Source: Iris pallida (lineage: Eukaryota; Streptophyta; Magnoliopsida; Asparagales; Iridaceae). Taken from it: 64,000 nucleotides of DNA. Position 1 is the first letter of the stretch. Each line of letters opens with the position of its first letter. Both the position numbers and the translations under genes were made by a program. The stretch is taken from contig JANAVB010044017.1 in assembly GCA_029216955.1 (NCBI GenBank), positions 756,498 to 820,497 on the forward strand. Reading direction: 5' to 3'. Of this stretch, positions 26,189-38,863 are shown in pieces. The notes under the pieces are model-generated. The model had not been told where the DNA came from. It saw nothing but the letters and a program-made list of their open reading frames with translations, and searched no databases.

Positions 26189-26848
26189 CACCTAGACTAG
26201 CAATTCTATTTGGTCCAAATAAGTCCATATGTAACAGTTGTAAAGGTCTAGTGGTACTTACAGCGTTCTTGGATTTGAATACGGATTTGGTAGCTTTGTT
26301 CTTTTCACATTCACTACATACCGTATCCTTCTTAAAAGAAATATCCGGTAAGCCGCGTACCAACTTCTTCGTAGATAATCTTGAAATTGTATCTATGTTT
26401 GCGTGACCGATCTCATATGCCATAGTTGACTCTCAACGCTTTGGGCCATCAAATATCTACCTGCTTTGTTAGTATCTTCCAACAAATAGAAAACATATAT
26501 ATTGTCTTTCCTAATACCTTCAAATATAGTACTACCAGTTGAACTATCAACTATAGTACATTTATCTTTTATGAAGTTAATACCATAACTGTGATCAGCT
26601 AAATGGCTTATGCTGAGCAGATTATGTTTTAACTCGGTAACTAGATAAACATCTTTAATCACTGGATAGGGAGCCTTACCAATGTCACCGATACCGATTA
26701 TGTACCCTCTTAAATTATTACCGAAGGAGACGTATCCTTCTTTATTTCTCTTCGACAGTATTGCAAATAATAAAGCGTCACAGGTCATGTGCCGTGAGCA
26801 ACCGCTGTCGAAGATCCATTTGCTCCTAGCATGTGAAAGGTATCCCAC
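26189..26848 (-). pseudogene. Copia protease, GAG-pre-integrase and integrase N-terminus
   Basis: The minus strand shows the copia aspartic protease motif WIFDSGCSRHM close to 26800, continuing to about 26430. A frame change then falls within the block that normally reads LWH..(L/F)GH. It is followed by the GAG-pre-integrase domain (GHANIDTISRLS, CSECEKNKATKS, LLHMDLFGP), whose His and Cys residues form the integrase zinc finger. The sequence stops at element B's edge (26188) and resumes at 15526 with the integrase core. The protease would process the polyprotein. Confidence 0.9.
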
Positions 26849-28680
26849 CTACAAAATAATTTGCAGATGAAACTCTTGGTACCCATTTCTTGTAGGATCC
26901 TGACTGGTTAGTTTTTGGTATCCATGCATAAACATTTAAATCTACTAACTTTCTGATTCTACATGCAGAAGATATATGACCAATGAGGCCACAATAATGA
27001 CATTTAGCATGTTGAGTGTTGAAAGTAGTGTGAGGTGCATGATTGGTAGGTTTTGGTTTTCTAGTATAGAAGAATGCATGCCTATTAGTCTTCTTGGGCA
27101 TAGTTTTGGTATGGTTTGGTCTGACAGTGTTGGGCGTGTTCCGATGATTCGGTAATTGACACATGTTAGAATAGGAAGCAGCAACTTCAGGCAGTTTTTC
27201 TAAACTAATTTCCAACTTTTTGGAAGTGTCATACAATCTAGTATAGTCAGATGTGAGTGATTCTAATCTGACTTGTGCATACTGGAGACTCTTTCTCTCC
27301 TTAGATAGGTCTTCCTTTAACTGGATAATAGTTTGGTCTTTTTCTTTGGATAGTTTAACAGTCTCGTGTAACAACAATTTAATAGAAGAAAGCTCACCAG
27401 ACTCAGTTGAAGAGTCATTATTTCTAACATGATCTAATTGGTCGGTAAGTCGTCCTATTTCACCTTTGTACTCTTTGAGTACCTTCTTAGAGGTTTTATA
27501 TTTATTACGCAGTTTCCTGTAATCATCTAACAGTTTACTAAAAGCCTCTCCTCGTTGCTCAAAAGTGAAATTATCATAAGGATCAAATAGAGGATTAGTG
27601 ATTACCTGATCGCAAGCCATCAAGCACATATTTGCAGCATCATCTGATTGTTCATCTTCTGAGTCGTTGGCTTCACTTTCATGTCATATGCTTGTGTTGG
27701 CGTACTTTCTTGATGTAGATTTCTTCAGGTAGCCTTTGTCATATTTGTTGCTTTTTTTTGATGATGATGCTGAGGGACAATCTTTCTTCATGTGTCCTTT
27801 CTTCTTGCATCCGTAGCAAATAAGATCTTCCTCGTTGTTGTTATTGTCTTTCTGTCTTTTGTTCTCCTATTAAATCTCATGAACTTCTTGAATTTTCTTA
27901 TCAGAAGAGCTTGATCTTCAGAGTCGGAGTCGCTGTCGTCAGAATCATCTTCGATGGTTCTTCTATGTTGAGCCTTGAGAGTAATCGTCTTCTCTGAATT
28001 CTCCTTTGGTGTAGCATCTTCAAAGTCTTGAAGTTCTAACTCGTGAGTGAGTAGCTTACCCATGAGTGTTTCTAGAGACATTGTTGAGAGGTCGTTCCCT
28101 TCAATGATTGCAGTAGCCTTTGGAATCCAGTTCTTTGTAAGGGCTCGTAGAAGTTTGTAAATCTTCTCATGGTTACTGTAATCCTTGCCTAGTGAAGACA
28201 GAGGATTTACAATATCCAAGAATCTTGTAAACATCTGAGTGACTGATTCACTTGGCTTCATTTTGAACGCCTCGTACTCCTGAGTAATTCTGCTGATCTT
28301 TGACTCCTTGACTTATGTTGTTCCTTCGTGGGTTACTTCGAGAAGTTTCCACACTTCGTTTGATATTGTGCAAGTAGACATCCTGTTGAATTCAGTTCTG
28401 TCTAAAGCACAAAATAAAGCGTTAATAGCACGTGCGTCAAGACTGGCCTTTTTCTTTTCTTTATTTGTATATTTGTTACGGGTTTTTTTTTAACTAAAAC
28501 ACCATCAACATTAATACGAAAGGGCTTTTTATAGCCATCAATAACTACAGACCATAAGTCAAAATCAAGAGATTTTAGAAAGAAACTCATACGTATTTTC
28601 CAATAAGTATAGTTTGTGTCGTCAAACAGTGGAGGTCTGTTTGTGGCTTGGCCTTCACTTGTGAATTTCACAGTTGCCAT
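26826..28680 (-). pseudogene. Copia gag, broken into three frames
   Basis: The start codon at 28678-28680 begins MATVKF and leads into the copia gag N-terminus (TNYTYWKIRMSFFLKS; 28402-28680). The UBN2-like capsid region follows (27788-28261, with SLGKDYSNHEKIYKLLRAL) and then an acidic stretch. Next comes a coiled-coil-rich frame (26826-27629) that ends with a CCHC zinc knuckle, CHYCGLIGHISSAC. The three frames are separated by stops and frame changes around 28270-28400 and 27640-27790. A first CCHC remnant (CYGCKKKGHMKKDC-like, diverged) seems to lie near 27775-27820. Gag would package the element RNA into particles. Confidence 0.85.
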
Positions 28681-28744
28681 GTGTAATGATGTGATCTATA
28701 TAAAAATTGAATATAACTGCAATTTTACCTTGCTTTACCTGTAG

Positions 28745-28825
28745 AACCCGCTTTGATACCAATTGTAGGAACAATTGGAATCAGAATATAATACCTCTAG
28801 ATGGAGAGCCTGCTCTGATACCAAT
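28745..28825 (-). promoter_or_regulatory. Copia primer binding site, present twice
   Basis: The functional-looking site is at 28812-28823 (minus strand TGGTATCAGAGC), the complement of the initiator tRNA-Met 3' end, 2 nt from the 5' LTR. About 70 bp further inside, near 28750-28775, the LTR-end-plus-primer block recurs as GTTCCTACAATTGGTATCAA. This is a short tandem duplication of the LTR/primer-site junction. Confidence 0.85.
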
Positions 28826-29899
28826 TGTAGGAACGAAATCGTAAAGTAGAATACTCTAGAGGGGGGTTAAATAGAGTAGGCAGCAGAATATTGCTAATTA
28901 AAAATCTTGTTAGCAGTTAGATCACAGATATAAAAATAATCACAAAGTAAATGACAGAAATAAAAAGTGATCAGAAGGCAAACGCAAACACCGAGATTTA
29001 TACTGGGTTCCCTCTTATAAGGACTAGTCCAGTCGGAAGAACTCTGGCTTCCAGTTGAATCCACTATTGGAAAATCTCGCAAGTTTTCATACGAAGTCCT
29101 TGCAACTTCTACAGACGCGAGCTTTGATACAAAGAACTCGACCAACTTCAATTGTGAAGAGTTGTATCTTTTATCAAGCCTCTGATTACAATCGCTCTTT
29201 AAACTTCTAGACTGCACCGTACTGGCAAATCAACTAGAGGATTGTAACTGGCATGGGATTTGAAAAGGAAAGCTTTTTAGAACTCTTTGGAAGAAATGTA
29301 AGCTTTAGAAGAGAAGAGATTGAAAGTGAATTGGTGATTTGAAATGATCGAAATACTTCTCTATTTATAGTTTTTCCAAAGACAGAACTCTGACAGAATT
29401 CTGGCAGAATTCAGACAGAACTCTTTGTAACAAACCACAACTGAAGGGTGACCAAGTTCAAAATCAAATGTTCACTAACGTTCATCTTGGCCGAACTTTG
29501 GCCGAGTTCTGCTAGGGTTCTGCCAGTTTATTTTTAAGAAAAATTAATTTGGCTTTTTGAAAAGTCCTTCAGAAGCTTTTTGTAAAAATGATGTTTTTCA
29601 AAAACATAGGTCATTTTTAAATAGATAGGTCAATTTTGAAAAATAATTTCGGACAGCCTATTTGCCAGTACGACTTGGTGTACAATGTATTCCTAGACTC
29701 AATAAAATGAAAAATTATATTACTTTGAAGGAAATACATTCTGAATGGCAAACGGCTTCAGTCTTGAACATAGTAGATATCCATCGTTGAGAAGTGTCCA
29801 AAATGTCGTAGGTAAACATCTGAATTGACTTACATTTATATCGAGACAGAGTTTGATCAATTATTAAAATCAGGTTTGACCATGACCAATGGGCCAACA
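28826..29899 (-). repeat. 5' LTR of the copia element
   Basis: 1074 bp. On the plus strand it starts TGTAGGAACG (TGTTGG in the other LTR) and ends GGGCCAACA. It is followed by GCAAC, the target duplication partner of GCAAT at 1788. The 107-residue frame at 28894-29217 is LTR sequence, not a gene. Confidence 0.9.
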
Positions 29900-29984
29900 G
29901 CAACCGTAGCAGCAGCAGTACGCCTTAGCGTGGCAATATCTCCCTATTGATTAATCATTTTGCGAGCCAATTTCTTCAATCAGT

Positions 29985-32900
29985 AGACAACCTAACCCTC
30001 TTTATTATCCTTCAAATAGTTTGATTAATTCGCATCGTGCGCGACGAAAATCGAGTTCCAAAATCGAGAATAAACTAAATTTTTGGACGTTGGAAACTAT
30101 CCCGAAATCCTGTTTTAGAAGCCATATTCTGAACAGAATATTCAAAATTTTTAAAATCTAAAAGAAGGGTGTTCTGGATAATATGAACAGCTGCACAAGA
30201 TTATTTATTCATAATTTTTCTTTATAAGTTTATAAATAAAATTAGTTCCAAAAATCTAAAAAATAGTTTTAAAAAGTAAAAAATTCTCCGATACGTGGTT
30301 CGTCCCGACAAACCGGGAGACCTTATCGCAAAACAATCACATCGAAAGGTGATTATGGACTTCATACATGTGTGGGCTTTGACAGAACTCGAATTTCTTA
30401 CATGTGCACGACGAATTCTACCCTTATCTATCAAATTTTAATTACTTTGTGCACGCTCATCACATCATAATAAAACTTATGACATCTTCCAGCATCGTGC
30501 TTGTCTTGTGAGCGAAGTTTTGTCCGATTCTGAGACAGTTGGCCGGATTGCCTTTTCGCAAGCCCTATGATCCGATTCAATGGGCGATTTTGTGCATGAC
30601 TTATCGAAATAAAAAACTGGACATATTATTGGATTCGTATCATCAAAGTGAACTTGTAGACATATAGTTTGTTAACTTTATAGACCTTTAGATTTGGCAT
30701 ACTTTTCGATGCAAAGCGGGTCCAACGGTTTACACTATTTTGATCCAAAATTATCATTTTGCCCTGTGTCCAGAATTGGACTTATGGATAGTTTATTTTA
30801 GTTATTTTTCTTATATCGGGAATGTTAGTGATGTTTGTTTCAGCATTCGGAGACATTCCTGATGGTCCCACAATTTTTCTTCCATTGCTTTGTCATGTTT
30901 GCCTTCTGGACCTTGTCGGATCACCACACAACCTCCAGGCAAGTATATCTTGCTATAATTACTATTTTGTAAATTTATTTTAGTATATTTTATTTATGTC
31001 ATATTACTTGTTGACTTATTTTAAATCCTATTAAAACTCGCATCGAAATCTTGCTTGGGTGCAAATGACTATGTCAGTCACTATAAAAATATTGGTTGCT
31101 AAATACGACATTTTTGTCACTAATTAAGTTTACCGACGGATTACCGACGAAAATGGTACATCGATAGCTTTAACGTCGCTATGACAAATATGTCGGTAAA
31201 CCATCGCTATAGCGACGGATTACCGACGTATTTGCCGACCGAATATAGCGACAGATTAGCAATGTACATAAACCATCGGCAAATTCTGTGACATATTAGC
31301 GACGGATAACCTTCGAGGAGGAGGAAGGGATCGGAGGGGTAGGAAGTTGGAAGAGGCTTGAAGAGGTTGCCGAGAAGGAGGAGGGGGTCAGAGAAGGAGG
31401 AGGTCGGAGGAGGAGGGGTCGAAGAAAATTTGGGGGAACTAAAAGTTGGTAAATTTTTTAGAATGAGAAAGAAAGGTTGCGGTCTTACTTTTACTTGTGG
31501 CCAGCGATAAAAATTTTTGCCGCTACATAGTGGCTAATAACTTAGCAACTAACTACCGATGGATCTAGCGGCGTATAAATATACTATATTTTACATAATA
31601 AATTTGTAACTAGTCAGTTGGTAATCCGTCGTTAAGTAGCGACATTTTCACTTCCATCGATAAATTCAGTCGGTAGTTAACAGTATTTTTGTAGTGAGTC
31701 ATGTTCTCTTTACTTTTGCACATTGACCTAGAGTTAAGGGATGTCCTCTATTTGTGCAGCATTCATTGGCCTTAACACATGTGTGAGATAAGTCACAATT
31801 TGCATATAGATTCAGACTTGCATATTGACTGATCATCGATACGTACATGTCGTACGATAGGTGATAACTGCCATTAGATATGCATGTTAGAAGAGTTGGT
31901 AGTTATTAGGAATAAACTGTATCGTGGAGACGACTTGTGTTTGTATGTTGTGGAGATGACGCTGTATAGTATCATGGGGAGGGAGGGGACAGCTATTAGC
32001 GCATGGGCTACTTTTTTTTACACACACTTATGGGCAGATAATGACTCAGATGAGCGTTAATTACTACCACCTTTACTTTTCCTCTAGATGCTATTAGTGA
32101 CTCGGCCGAAACGCTAGTTTGCTTTGCATATATTACTTTTCCTCTAGATGCTATTAGTGACTCGGTCGAAACGCTAATGTGTAGTACATTTACCATTTAA
32201 TTTTAAAGCCCCTGGGAAGCCCAATTGTGTTGTATTTGCATATTTAGTTTTTATGGCATATTATATGTATCTTGTTACGTCCCTCTGTGGACCTGATAAT
32301 CTTTTCAGGTAGTTGCTGGTTTCATGCTTAGAGTCATAGTTGTACTTATGCAGAATTCAGGTATAGATCGTGATTTATTTTTATCATTTCCTTCGTGCTT
32401 TATTTTCCTTATCATGATATATTCTAATTGTTAGCCTAGTATTTGTAGACTCATGTTATTTCTTTTTAGTCTATTCAGACATGTGTAGTATGTAGTGCAC
32501 ACACGATATACATTGTCCATTCTTGTATTTTGTATTCTTGTGGACATGGGTGGATCTATATAGGGTCTAAGCCACCTCCCCTTCAAAATGTTGATTATTA
32601 TATAGAATTTTTTTTACATTTTAAAATATATAGTAGTTTGACCCTTCAATATACAAAGAATAATTTAGGTCAAATGGTATTTCTTTGGGCTTTCAATTTA
32701 GAGGTTACTAGTTTGAGTCTCACATTTTATATGTAATTATATATTTTAAAAACCTTTTATGAATAACTTTGCTCCATCTTTTGTAACACATACTTTAAAA
32801 ACCTTTTATGTATAAATTTTTACTTTATGTTTTGTAATAATTTGAAAACATTGGCTTTGTTTTTGCTCATTCTTATTTGAGTTTTAGTATATTTTTTACT

Positions 32901-33160
32901 ATTGAAGTTCAATTAACATGATAATTTTAAGAATTTTTATATGTAGTAGCATGGCTCCATCATAATTTTAATCCTGGCTTTGCCGCTGATTATGGATTGA
33001 GACATAGATGTTGTTATTGAGTTATGTAGATAGTCGATCTTTATTGTACAGCTTATACATATTCGAGTTGGGCTGGAGTCCACTTGATATATATCTAGCT
33101 TGTTTACGTATTCCTAGTCCCACGTATTTTGGATTGGGGAATAATAGTTGTAATGCTGAA
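29985..33160 (+). mobile_element. Degenerate gypsy LTR related to element C (split by CACTA element)
   Basis: Blocks along 30840-33150 align in order with the LTR of element C. They are the 'GGCAAGTATATCTTGCTA' and 'TTGCTTGGGTGCAAATGACT' blocks, the 'CTTGTTACGTCC...GGACCTG' block at about 32270-32300, and the terminal TTCCTAGTCCCACGTATTTT...GGATTGGGG at 33110-33140. Identity is low, so it is old. The left end is not resolved. A 60-bp direct duplication (core CCTCTAGATGCTATTAGTGA) lies at about 32073-32176. No coding sequence. Confidence 0.55.
31079..31696. mobile_element. Non-autonomous CACTA element, 618 bp
   Basis: Termini are CACTATAAAAATATTG on the left and, read inward on the other strand, CACTACAAAAATACTG on the right. 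They are flanked by the 3-bp duplication AGT (31076-31078, 31697-31699), the expected size for CACTA (CMC/EnSpm) elements. Subterminal CCGACGGATTACCGACG-type repeats in both orientations (31130-31310, 31555-31675) are the usual transposase-binding array. A G/A-rich middle (31310-31470) has no coding potential. It sits inside the degenerate LTR, so it is younger than that LTR. Confidence 0.88.
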
Positions 33161-34115
<955 letters not shown>

Positions 34116-34730
34116 GGGTTGTTCTACCATACATCCCCTGGAAAAGGATGTATCGATACATCCCAAATCTGGACCATTGGATGTTGATCCAATGGTTCGG
34201 ATTGAATAATAGAGTAGAAACATCATTTAATGTTGATTTTGACTTTTGACCTCTTGGTAACTTGCTTTAGCAGGTCATTCTTGACTTTAATTTTTTTAAT
34301 GAACACCCTAAATTAACTCATATTTACTCTCTCTCTTTCGTCCATCCAATTTAATATTTTGTGCATCAACGTCTAAATTTTGTAAAAAAAAATTGGTTAC
34401 AGCCCGTGGTGGGGGTGGTGTTGGTGGTGGTGGTGGTGGAAAGAGAAACGAAGATGAAGAAGGAAATAGGAATCGGTCCGGATCGTATCGAATGTCGTCG
34501 AGCCCTCCTAGAACAACGAGGAGTACCAGCGGCGCCGAGAAGAATCGGTCTGGTTTGCGTCGGACGTCGTCGAGACCTCCTCGAACAAGGAGAAGTACCA
34601 ACGGCGCCGCTCCTGCAGGCTCCTGGCTTAGTAAATTTTACTGTCCATGTCATGGTCAGAAATTTTATTTTTCATCTAATAATTTAATATTTTGTTAATA
34701 AAGCTACATGCCATGGTGGTGGTGGTGAAC
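34116..34730 (+). repeat. Left terminal inverted repeat of the MULE
   Basis: It pairs with the reverse complement of 63140-64000. It includes the perfect palindrome GGATGTATCGATACATCC at about 34144-34164 and a CCATTGGAT/ATCCAATGG inverted pair near 34173-34196. Further in are a (GGT)n block and a 69-bp tandem duplication at about 34468-34607. The latter encodes a short Arg/Ser/Pro-rich frame (SSPPRTTRSTS) also present in the right arm. Confidence 0.75.
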
Positions 34731-34849
34731 TGAGGAAACCTGCTTCTGAGGTCGGGCGGATCATCTGCTCACATATTAAAAAAATCTGTATTGATCGGAC
34801 GAAATATTTTTTACTTTTCTAATGATAATATTTTTGAAGAGATTTTTTT

Positions 34850-35517
34850 TTATTGTGACGTTTTGTCATATTAACCATCTTTCTAATATTTACAATATTT
34901 AAAAAAAAAATATCATTTACCAAAGTATATTCAAATTTTTACGTAAACAAAGTATGGTACATTTTGGACGAAGAATGGACATTCTCCTTGCTTTTAACAT
35001 GGAGAATGGTCATTCTCCTTGCTTTTAACACGAAGAATGGCCATTCTCCGTTCTTTTAACATGGAGAATGGTCCTTATCCGTGCTTTTAACACGGAGAAT
35101 GGCAACTCTCTGTGCTTTTAACAAAGTATGGTACATTTAGGACGGGGAATGTTCAATATTTTGTCATATTAACCATTTTTCTAATATTTATAGTATTTTA
35201 AAAAAAATATCATTTACCAAAGTATATTCAAATTTTTACATTAACAAAGTATGGTACATTTTAGACGGAGAATGGACATTCTCCTTGCTTTTAACATGGA
35301 GAATGACCATTCTCTTTGCTTTTAACACGGAGAATGGCAATTCTCCTTGCTTTTAACACGGAGAATGGCTATTCTTCGTTATTTGAACACGAAGAATGGT
35401 CATTCTCCGTGCTTTTAACACGAAGAATGGCCGTTCTCCGTGCTTTTAATACGAAGAATGGTCGCTCTCTGTTCTTTTAACAAAGTATGGTACATTTAGG
35501 ACGGAGAATGTTCAAGT
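34850..35517. repeat. Palindrome arrays 1a and 1b
   Basis: Array 1a is at 34966-35152 (about 6 units) and 1b at 35262-35517 (about 8 units). Units are about 33 bp: the palindrome GGAGAATGGNCATTCTCC plus the spacer GTGCTTTTAACAC. The two arrays together with about 110 bp of leader ('TTTGTCATATTAACCA') form a duplication with roughly 300-bp offset. Each array closes with AAAGTATGGTACATTTAGGA and a half-palindrome GGGAATGTTCAA. Confidence 0.88.
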
Positions 35518-36357
35518 ATCTCATTTATTTTTTACCAAATATATTTAGTATTTTTAATATCATTTACAAAAGTATATTCATTTAATATTAAAACATGTCC
35601 AAAAAAATTTGAATATCATTTTATCAGGCTTCCAATGTATGGCTGCACAAAATTGCTTGCAAGTGTTTGAATATAATTAACCTACTATCCAAGAGAATTT
35701 TTCTTACATTACATACTTTGCTTCAACAATAACAAGGGATGAACAGACAGGATTACATTATGCATTACACAGGCATCAAATCATACTGATGACATCGATA
35801 TACTGATTATTTACAGAAAGCAAAATACATTACATTCAAATAAAGTTTTAGTGATCCCAGGAATGCATTAGTAATGAGGCCATCTGTAAACCCTAAGAAT
35901 GCACTCAGGACTCATGAAATCTATAAAGGGCATCTGCAAATCAAAGGAATACACCAAAAGATCAAAATCATCTGTGAAGGCCAACTACAAATCAAATAAA
36001 CACTTCAACCAAACAAATCATAATCAAATTAAGTATATTTCATTCCAAGTCTAATAAACTGCAAAATCCACGTTACAGTAATCTGCCCAATCCACGTTAG
36101 TAATTCAACATAGAACCTGCATAATTTACAATACAATAATCCAAACAAATATCAGATCTACTCTAAATTCAAGACCATATTACATTTTTCCAAACAAATT
36201 ATGAAGCATGCACCGCAATGGTGCTTAGTACAAGCAAAAAGTTTAGTCTTACAATATTTCAAACACAAAATTTAGTTTGACCGCCAAGACCAACAAATAT
36301 TCAGAACATATTATAATTCAAATATTACTCCCAAATTGAAATAAAAGTTTCAAAACT
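35518..36357. other. Non-coding MULE spacer
   Basis: AT-rich sequence with short near-repeats (for example CATCTGTAAA/CATCTGCAAA at 35880-35950). No coding region, RNA gene or other repeat recognised. Confidence 0.6.
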
Positions 36358-38006
36358 CAAAAGATGAATCTTCATCTCTATCTCCATCTTCTTCTTCTTC
36401 TTCTTCTTCTTCTTCTTCTTCTTTTTCTTACTCCTTAAAATATCCTTCACCTACACCTTGAGAGACGGAATAAGAAAAATTATAGTCAGTATGGACTCAC
36501 TATATATGTAGAAATGACATCCAAAAACATAAATAGAAGTATCAAAGTGCGGACTCGCATTAGAGTGTCAATGTGCACAGTGTGTATTTTTACATAAGAG
36601 TTTGGGCTAGTCCCATTTACCTTCTTCACGAGGGAAGGGAAATCTTATTCTTCGTCAGCAAATTCAACCTCTATCTATTAAATCTTATCTAGAATCAATT
36701 TCTGGTTGTCGGATATAGTCTTCATCTCTTTGAAGACATTCTCAAAGTTTGCAGCAACAAAATTATATAGATCATCAACCCTATCCTTAGTGTTTGGGAT
36801 TCCACAAGTTGATGGTTTTCCAGATGTTGATGGTTTGCTTGCAGTTGCTGCCCGTTTTCCAAACTTTCGAGTGAAGGTTAGTTTTCTTATGGGGCCTTTG
36901 TTTTTAATAAAACATCCCATGCTAAGCTTGGGACAGAATGTTTACTAGCCATTGAGCATATAAATCCTCCGAAAGGGAGAGCTGTCCTTGCAGTTGGTTT
37001 TTCCACGAGATGCATCATTCTACTGACATGTAAGAACCTATATCCATCCTTTTTTTCTTCCCCACATAATAAAGAAATTTTACTCTCTCGAGATGGATAG
37101 AAAACTCATGTCCAGTAGGGTTGAGTGTTTGAGATACGTAGGCATGCAATAATTTATACAAAGATTTTAATTGATCTTTGTATACATTTTGAGTGGTCTT
37201 GGAACCCTCTGGCACACCTGTAATCTCATGAATTGTATCCCGCATGGAAACATTATCAATATCTTTCATATCAAACTCAGGAACTGGATCAAATTCATAA
37301 AATTCGTTGATGATAGCAGCATTTACTCTAATCAGTTTCCCTCTCAGAAACACCAGTTGTTGATCCTCTTCTTTTTCTTTACTTTCTGTCGGAAGATTTT
37401 AGTAAAATAATCTTACTATTGTTTGGAAGATTTCTCAAGACAGGATTTGTTCAATTTCTCCAACTGATATAATTTTAATATATCCAGGAAGGCTTCGTTT
37501 TCGACATCATCCATCTTAATTGATCTTTCAGGCATAACAGCATTTTTTTATATATTTATTGTAAATCTTCTTAGATTTAGAGTCTGTAAAATTTTTTACC
37601 TCCTCTCCATCCTGGGACTTATTTGATGATTGCTCTTCCTCTTCATCTTCCTCTTCTGATAAGGATTCAAAATCCTCAGAGTACGATGATGACTCTGTAT
37701 CCGTTGCTACCTTAGCCTTCGCTTGAGTATGCCTTCGATCTTCATAAGTTGAGTCTTCCGACGACTCTGTATCGAAGATAGATTTTTCGATCTTTGTTAA
37801 GCAATGAGTTTTTTAGCCTTTTTTGCAGGTGGCTTGGCTACCGTCGTCGCTTTCATCGTCTCTGTCGCCACCGCTGCTTCCGTCTCTGCCCTAGCGACCA
37901 TAATCTTGGCTTTCGTCGCCCTTGCAAGTTCTGCCCTTCGGGCCTGTATCGCATTCCTTTATGGATTCTTCCCCTTCGGAGACAGTCGTTGTTTCTTCGA
38001 CGACAT
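36358..38006 (-). pseudogene. Putative plant transposon protein domain gene
   Basis: The start codon at 38004-38006 opens a Lys/Ala-rich N-terminus (MSSKKQRLSPKGK, then KPPAKKAKKLIA after a frame change), followed by an acidic Ser/Glu-rich region (about 37790-37580). The core (about 37353-36900) reads FLRGKLIRVNAAIINEFYEF..., a VPEG-K segment, 'IHLERVKFLYYVG' and LPFGGFICSMA. It resembles the plant-specific 'putative plant transposon protein' domain (I recall Pfam PF20167). The C-terminus (36678-36920) adds FENVFKEMKTISDNQ, and an intron with GTAAAT near 36619 may lead to a Glu-rich tail ending at 36358. At least three stops or frame changes are present. The function of this family is unknown. 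Plus-strand frames here are antisense. Confidence 0.6.
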
Positions 38007-38863
38007 TTTGATAATTTTAATCAGTCATTTGGGGGAGTTTTGGAGAGGGTTTGGGGGAAGGAAGAGGGTTTGAGAGAAGAAGAGGAAAAATTCGACCGTC
38101 TTATATGACCTTAGGAAGTGGAAACCTTTGAGTAGTTTTGAGTCATAAATTTTATAAGAGCACCAACCTTTGGGATTCTGAGACCCTAATTTTAAAAACT
38201 ACTTTCAAAAATTAAATTTATTACTATTATTACTAGTATATATCCACGTGAAATTACTACATAAACTTTAAGCATGTGTTGTTTTAAACGTGTTCCGTAT
38301 AAATTATTAAAAAAAATTCAAAAAAATGTGGTGGAATCATGTTAATTAACAAAATTTGACAAGTTCTAATCTCAATATTTCTATTTTTCGAATATTTGAT
38401 TGAACTTTTGAACGTATATTTTTTGCATTGAGCCGATCTATACTTGTATTTTTGCCATCCCAAATTTTTCCCGTTCGACGACTTGCTAACAAGACTATGT
38501 ACTTGAAAAGAGTAAAATTAAAACAAGCAAAGTTGTCCTCTAGTTTACTTTGTAATCATATTTAAGATAGATTTGACGGCAAGAACTTGACGCTAGCAAC
38601 ATATTCAATTCTATGACGTGACAAGTTATTGATGCGGATATCGTCACAGATATATGGATCTGACGTAACAAGATTTGTTAATTGAAAAATAGATAAAATA
38701 GTTAGTCGCTTGCAGCAGAAACCAAATTGAGTTAACAAAATATTAGATTGCATTAAAAGCTTCTTCGCCAGAACATTCTCCGGCGAAGGATACAAGAGGA
38801 GGAAGAAACTGAAAAAACTAAAAAAAAAGAAAAAGAAGAGGTCTATGTAGACCCCTCACTAGC
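38007..38863. other. Non-coding MULE spacer
   Basis: AT-rich. It could contain the promoter of the minus-strand gene that starts at 38006, but no TATA box is clear. The 77-residue minus frame at 38562-38795 has no recognisable features. Confidence 0.5.

Larger units (their letters stand above)
1793..29899 (-). mobile_element. SIRE-like Ty1/copia retrotransposon, host of nested insertions
   Basis: Complete but degenerate copia element. Ends are TGTTGG...CCAACA. Flanking 5-mers are GCAAT (1788-1792) and GCAAC (29900-29904), a target duplication with one mismatch. The flanking DNA joins back into one duplicated segment, supporting a genuine insertion. Reading on the minus strand: 5' LTR 28826-29899, initiator-Met primer site, gag, protease, integrase, RT, RNase H, about 1.2 kb of spacer, polypurine tract, 3' LTR 1793-2879. 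Removing the two nested insertions and their duplications leaves about 8.4 kb. The length, long post-pol spacer and RNase H sequence suggest the SIRE/Maximus lineage (inference). Several stops and frameshifts make it non-autonomous now. Confidence 0.9.

Noticed and set aside
34966..35517. CRISPR-like array
   Set aside because: Repeats are palindromic and spaced regularly, but spacers are near identical AT-rich repeats, not unique, and the genome is eukaryotic.
37804..38073. 89-residue hydrophobic plus-strand frame that looks like membrane segments
   Set aside because: It is antisense to the Lys/Ala-rich N-terminus of the transposon-domain gene; Ala-rich coding read backwards gives hydrophobic residues.
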